From Fibrella forsythiae (lineage in GTDB: Bacteria; Bacteroidota; Bacteroidia; Cytophagales; Spirosomataceae), in contig NZ_JAFMYW010000001.1 of NCBI RefSeq assembly GCF_017353175.1, positions 496,001 to 560,000 on the forward strand: a stretch of 64,000 nucleotides of DNA, in the 5' to 3' direction. Shown here piece by piece: positions 61,698 to 64,000 of the stretch. The translations under genes and the position numbers were made by a program. The notes under the pieces were generated by a model. The model saw only the letters and a list, made by a program, of their open reading frames with translations, was not told the DNA's origin and made no database searches. How positions within the stretch are numbered: position 1 is the first letter of the stretch; every line of letters starts with the position of its first letter.

Positions 61698-63590
61698 CTA
61701 GTTGATAACGGTGCGGGTAATTGGCGCGGGCGGCGTCGGATTCAGCCCGTAGAACGGCACGTTGTAGGAGCCCGTCCAGGTAAATTTCTGGCCGAGCAGG
61801 TTGGTGAACTGGAACCGCCAGTTTTCGGGCTTAGCCTGCTCGAATCCGGCCGGAATGGTCCAGGCGTCGTAGGCCGTATCCCGGTTTTTACACCGCAGCG
61901 TCCAGCTACCTGATTTGGTCCCGTTATCCAGTTCAATCCAGGCGGTGATGTCGCGATCATGGGCCGGGTTATTCACATCCTGACAGGGATAGACCCAGGT
62001 ACCGAACACGCGCCGTCCGTTCTGCTCCTTCATCAGCCAGACGATGGGCTTGTCGATTTCACGGTCGCCTACGTCAACATTTCCCTTCCAGATGAAGCGC
62101 TTGGGAATGATGAACTCGATCTTGTTCTGATCCATCAACTCGAAGAGCACCGGGAAATTCTTGGCCTGGTAATTCCCCGCAATCATCATCTCGAACTGCC
62201 CCAGCGCCAAGGCCCGTTTAGCCACCAGCGAGCCGCCCTCGATCTGGCTATAGGCCGCCCCCTGGGTCATGTTGTAGTACGCTTTATCACTCCAGATGAT
62301 ATTGCCATGGTAGAGCAGGCTCCGCATAAAGACCTGAAAGCGCGTGCTGCGCGGATTGAGCGGCCGGTTGTTGCCCGTTGCCGGATCGTATTCACCCTCT
62401 CCCCCTTTATCGGGATTTCCCATCGATTCGGCCTCGGTCTCATCGCGGTACCAGCCACACAGGCGTATACCTTCCAGGCCCGGCCGGATATCAACGGTAC
62501 CTTTGGGGTAAGGCATAGTGCCGGGCGTCTGGTTACCGTCGTAGGCAATGGGCGTATTGCACAGCCAGCGCCAGTCGCACAGGATCTTCTCCATTTCTTC
62601 GTACCACATCTGAAGCCAGTACAGGGGTTCGTAGGAATACACGATGCTCTGCACGCCAAAGTTGGTCACCCGGTCGGTGGGGTAGTTCATGACCACGAGC
62701 TTAGGCTTACCCGATTCATCCAGCTTGATACTGCCGTCGCTGTTTTTCTGCCACAGGCTCCGGTCGTCGAAGGTGCGGCGGGCGTACTGATCGCGCCCCA
62801 CGAAGGCCCCATGCGTTCGATAGTACGTAACAACCGGGTTTGCGTTAATCTCGAAGTTGCCCGAAGAGCCGAACCACTCCGACCCGCTGTAGCGCATGTA
62901 TATATCGCCATCCTGCCGGTTCTTGATGTAGGAGACGATGTTGGCCAGGCTTCCCCCGTACTGGAAGATTTTGGCGTTATCGCCCGCGTCGACAATACCC
63001 TGAAACAGGCCTAGATTCGCCTGCCGGGTGAACAACTCCATCCGCTCGGGCGACGTTGGATCGGCGAACGTTTCAATATCGAAGCCCACCATGCCGAGTC
63101 CGTTTCCCCGTCCGGCCAGGTACGTTCGACGACCAATCTCGAAATAGATACTACCGTCATCGCTGGTCACCGCCCGGTTGTTTCCGTAGGCCGCTACGTG
63201 CACCTTCCGCGGGTCAGAATCAGGCATCGACGCCGCCCAGGCCTGCGCCGCGCCCTTGGCATCCGCATCGTGCAGCATCCGGTAGCGTTTGCTGATGGGC
63301 AAATTGAGGCGATCAACAATGATGTCGCGCTCCAGATGCGTAAACCCGGCGTTAGTTAGTCGCCGGGCATTTTCGGCGGCCGAACTGGTAAACGGTACAC
63401 CGAAGCCCATAATGAACGGGCGTGAGGTTGGAATCGTCCAGCCCGACGGAAACCGGCTAACCAGCAGCGTGTTCTTGGCCAGTTGCGGGGTGAAAGCGAA
63501 AAAATTGCCCTGTGGCAAGGGCGCGGTCTGTTTTTGCGCGCTGGCTAGCCCGGCGGTCAGTAGAAGAAGAAAAAGAAATAGCCGTTTCAT
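61698..63590 (-). CDS. Large phage-encoded protein with signal peptide
   Basis: About 630 residues when started at MKRLFLFLLLLTAGLASAQ; the upstream in-frame ATG at 63833 would add 81 residues of arginine-rich, non-protein-like sequence. A Sec signal peptide on a phage virion-region gene is unusual. The mature protein has a possible barrel-like part with GNGLGMVGFDIETFADPTSPERMELF, recalling the DxE-type acid cluster of TIM-barrel glycosidases, and a C-terminal strand-rich part (ITAWIELDNGTKSGSWTLRCKNRDT). I do not recognise the family. It could be an exported receptor-modifying protein or a lysogenic conversion factor rather than a virion protein. It lies 10 nt after the preceding small gene. 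Confidence 0.7.
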   Translation of the reverse strand: MKRLFLFLLLLTAGLASAQKQTAPLPQGNFFAFTPQLAKNTLLVSRFPSGWTIPTSRPFIMGFGVPFTSSAAENARRLTNAGFTHLERDIIVDRLNLPISKRYRMLHDADAKGAAQAWAASMPDSDPRKVHVAAYGNNRAVTSDDGSIYFEIGRRTYLAGRGNGLGMVGFDIETFADPTSPERMELFTRQANLGLFQGIVDAGDNAKIFQYGGSLANIVSYIKNRQDGDIYMRYSGSEWFGSSGNFEINANPVVTYYRTHGAFVGRDQYARRTFDDRSLWQKNSDGSIKLDESGKPKLVVMNYPTDRVTNFGVQSIVYSYEPLYWLQMWYEEMEKILCDWRWLCNTPIAYDGNQTPGTMPYPKGTVDIRPGLEGIRLCGWYRDETEAESMGNPDKGGEGEYDPATGNNRPLNPRSTRFQVFMRSLLYHGNIIWSDKAYYNMTQGAAYSQIEGGSLVAKRALALGQFEMMIAGNYQAKNFPVLFELMDQNKIEFIIPKRFIWKGNVDVGDREIDKPIVWLMKEQNGRRVFGTWVYPCQDVNNPAHDRDITAWIELDNGTKSGSWTLRCKNRDTAYDAWTIPAGFEQAKPENWRFQFTNLLGQKFTWTGSYNVPFYGLNPTPPAPITRTVIN

Positions 63591-63600
63591 GATAGTCAGT

Positions 63601-63921
63601 TTATAGTAGTGGAGCAGAATCGGTAACGAATGGATTTCCGTCGAAGCCAGTGCCGGTTTCAGGCGTCGCCAGCGTACCCGGCGCGCGCCCTTCGGCCGTA
63701 CTGGCCGTGGTGCCCGGCGCGGTGGTTTCCACCTGAATATTGGATACCTGACTAACCGGGTAGGAAACGGCCGTTGGATTGAGCCGAAACCATGCCTGAC
63801 AGGCTGCCTGCGTAGGCAGGTCCGAGGGAACAAAGCGGACGTTGGCCGCCGTCAGCGCGGGGCGGGGGTCAGTATCTTTACCCAAAAAACAGGCGTATCC
63901 GCGCAGATTTAGAATGGCCAT
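63601..63921 (-). CDS. Small phage-type protein (106 residues)
   Basis: MAILNLRGYACFLGKDTDP..., a globular N-terminal ~60 residues (QAACQAWFRLNPTAVSYPVSQVSNIQVET) followed by a Thr/Gly/Ala/Pro-rich tail (TTAPGTTASTAEGRAPGTLATPETGTG). Possibly a head or tail decoration or adaptor protein. Its ATG overlaps the stop of the next upstream gene (TAATG at 63919-63923), implying coupled translation. Confidence 0.6.
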   Translation of the reverse strand: MAILNLRGYACFLGKDTDPRPALTAANVRFVPSDLPTQAACQAWFRLNPTAVSYPVSQVSNIQVETTAPGTTASTAEGRAPGTLATPETGTGFDGNPFVTDSAPLL

Positions 63922-64000
63922 TAGCTGGAATAGGGAAGGGTGTCAACGATGTTGATCTGAACCGGATTTTGAATACCCCCACAATCAAACCAGCGCCCCT
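63921..64000 (-). CDS. C-terminal end of a further phage gene, cut by the window
   Basis: A minus-strand frame is open from the right edge to TAA at 63923-63921 and encodes ...RWFDCGGIQNPVQINIVDTLPYSS. It belongs to the same run of phage genes, and its stop codon overlaps the next start. Confidence 0.6.
   Translation of the reverse strand, partial: GRWFDCGGIQNPVQINIVDTLPYSS

Larger units (their letters stand above)
51117..64000. mobile_element. Putative prophage, left part (right end outside the window)
   Basis: From about 51.1 kb the content is that of a phage: small + strand unknowns, an ASCH protein, a RecE-like nuclease, a C5 methyltransferase, a tRNA cluster, then a minus-strand lysis module (holin-like, Rz/Rz1-like, GH19 endolysin) and structural-type genes. 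There is no integrase, terminase or portal in the window. The left edge is placed at the regulatory repeats before 51162 and is approximate. Confidence 0.72.

Noticed and set aside
63591-63833. N-terminal extension of the exported phage protein
   Set aside because: Arg/Pro-rich translation antisense-like to the neighbouring gene; the Sec signal begins at 63590.
1-64000. CRISPR array or complete insertion sequence
   Set aside because: I saw no regularly spaced identical repeats with unique spacers, no cas genes and no transposase.

Overview
The window looks like chromosomal DNA of a Cytophagales-type Bacteroidota, with Spirosoma or a close relative as my best guess. The signs are four tandem SusC/SusD outer-membrane pairs, Bacteroidota-style -7 boxes (TAnnTTTG) and no visible Shine-Dalgarno usage. 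Other signs are ApaG, WxcM/FdtA and AddB-like proteins of Bacteroidota type, and moderately GC-rich genes separated by AT-rich gaps. Calls rest on reading motifs and translations by eye; no database search was run.

Layout. 1-5590: a partial PBP2 gene (mrdA) cut by the left edge, an SMP-30/gluconolactonase-like protein, pyrE, a short-chain dehydrogenase and an exported M20 amidohydrolase. 5721-26703: four consecutive susC-susD units on the + strand. The first has an extra lipoprotein gene; units 1-3 are set apart by strong terminators and the fourth ends in one. No glycosidase, regulator or sigma/anti-sigma gene lies among them, so the substrate is unknown. 26782-35217: ung, apaG with a methyltransferase and a copper-monooxygenase-like lipoprotein, a class C beta-lactamase-fold hydrolase, a deaD-type RNA helicase with a long leader, and an MTA/SAH nucleosidase. 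35297-42168: leuS, then a glycan cluster (GT-C-like membrane protein, methyltransferase, DPM/ArnC-like GT2, WxcM/FdtA cupin). 42697-50860: an AddB-like nuclease, an HDAC-family protein, a small hypothetical protein, an esterase, an LLM flavin oxidoreductase and an ATP-grasp protein with a lysine-rich tail.

From about 51.1 kb to the right edge the content becomes phage-like. Small + strand genes lead to an ASCH protein, a RecE-like PD-(D/E)XK nuclease and a C5 DNA methyltransferase containing about ten internal repeats. Then comes a tRNA/structured-RNA segment (tRNA-Met-CAT, a His-like tRNA, tRNA-Asn-GTT, two irregular tRNA-like elements, a hairpin-rich tail and a terminator). The opposite strand carries a lysis module (holin-like proteins, an overlapping Rz/Rz1-like pair, a GH19 endolysin) and virion-type genes running off the right end. 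No integrase or attachment site is visible, so the prophage is incomplete here.

Two things stand out. The octamer AGGTACGT/ACGTACCT occurs at 34 places by hand count, where about two are expected by chance, with a strong bias relative to gene direction. The phage methyltransferase has its recognition region occupied by about ten degenerate repeats of ~34 residues and carries ECT instead of PCQ at its catalytic motif.
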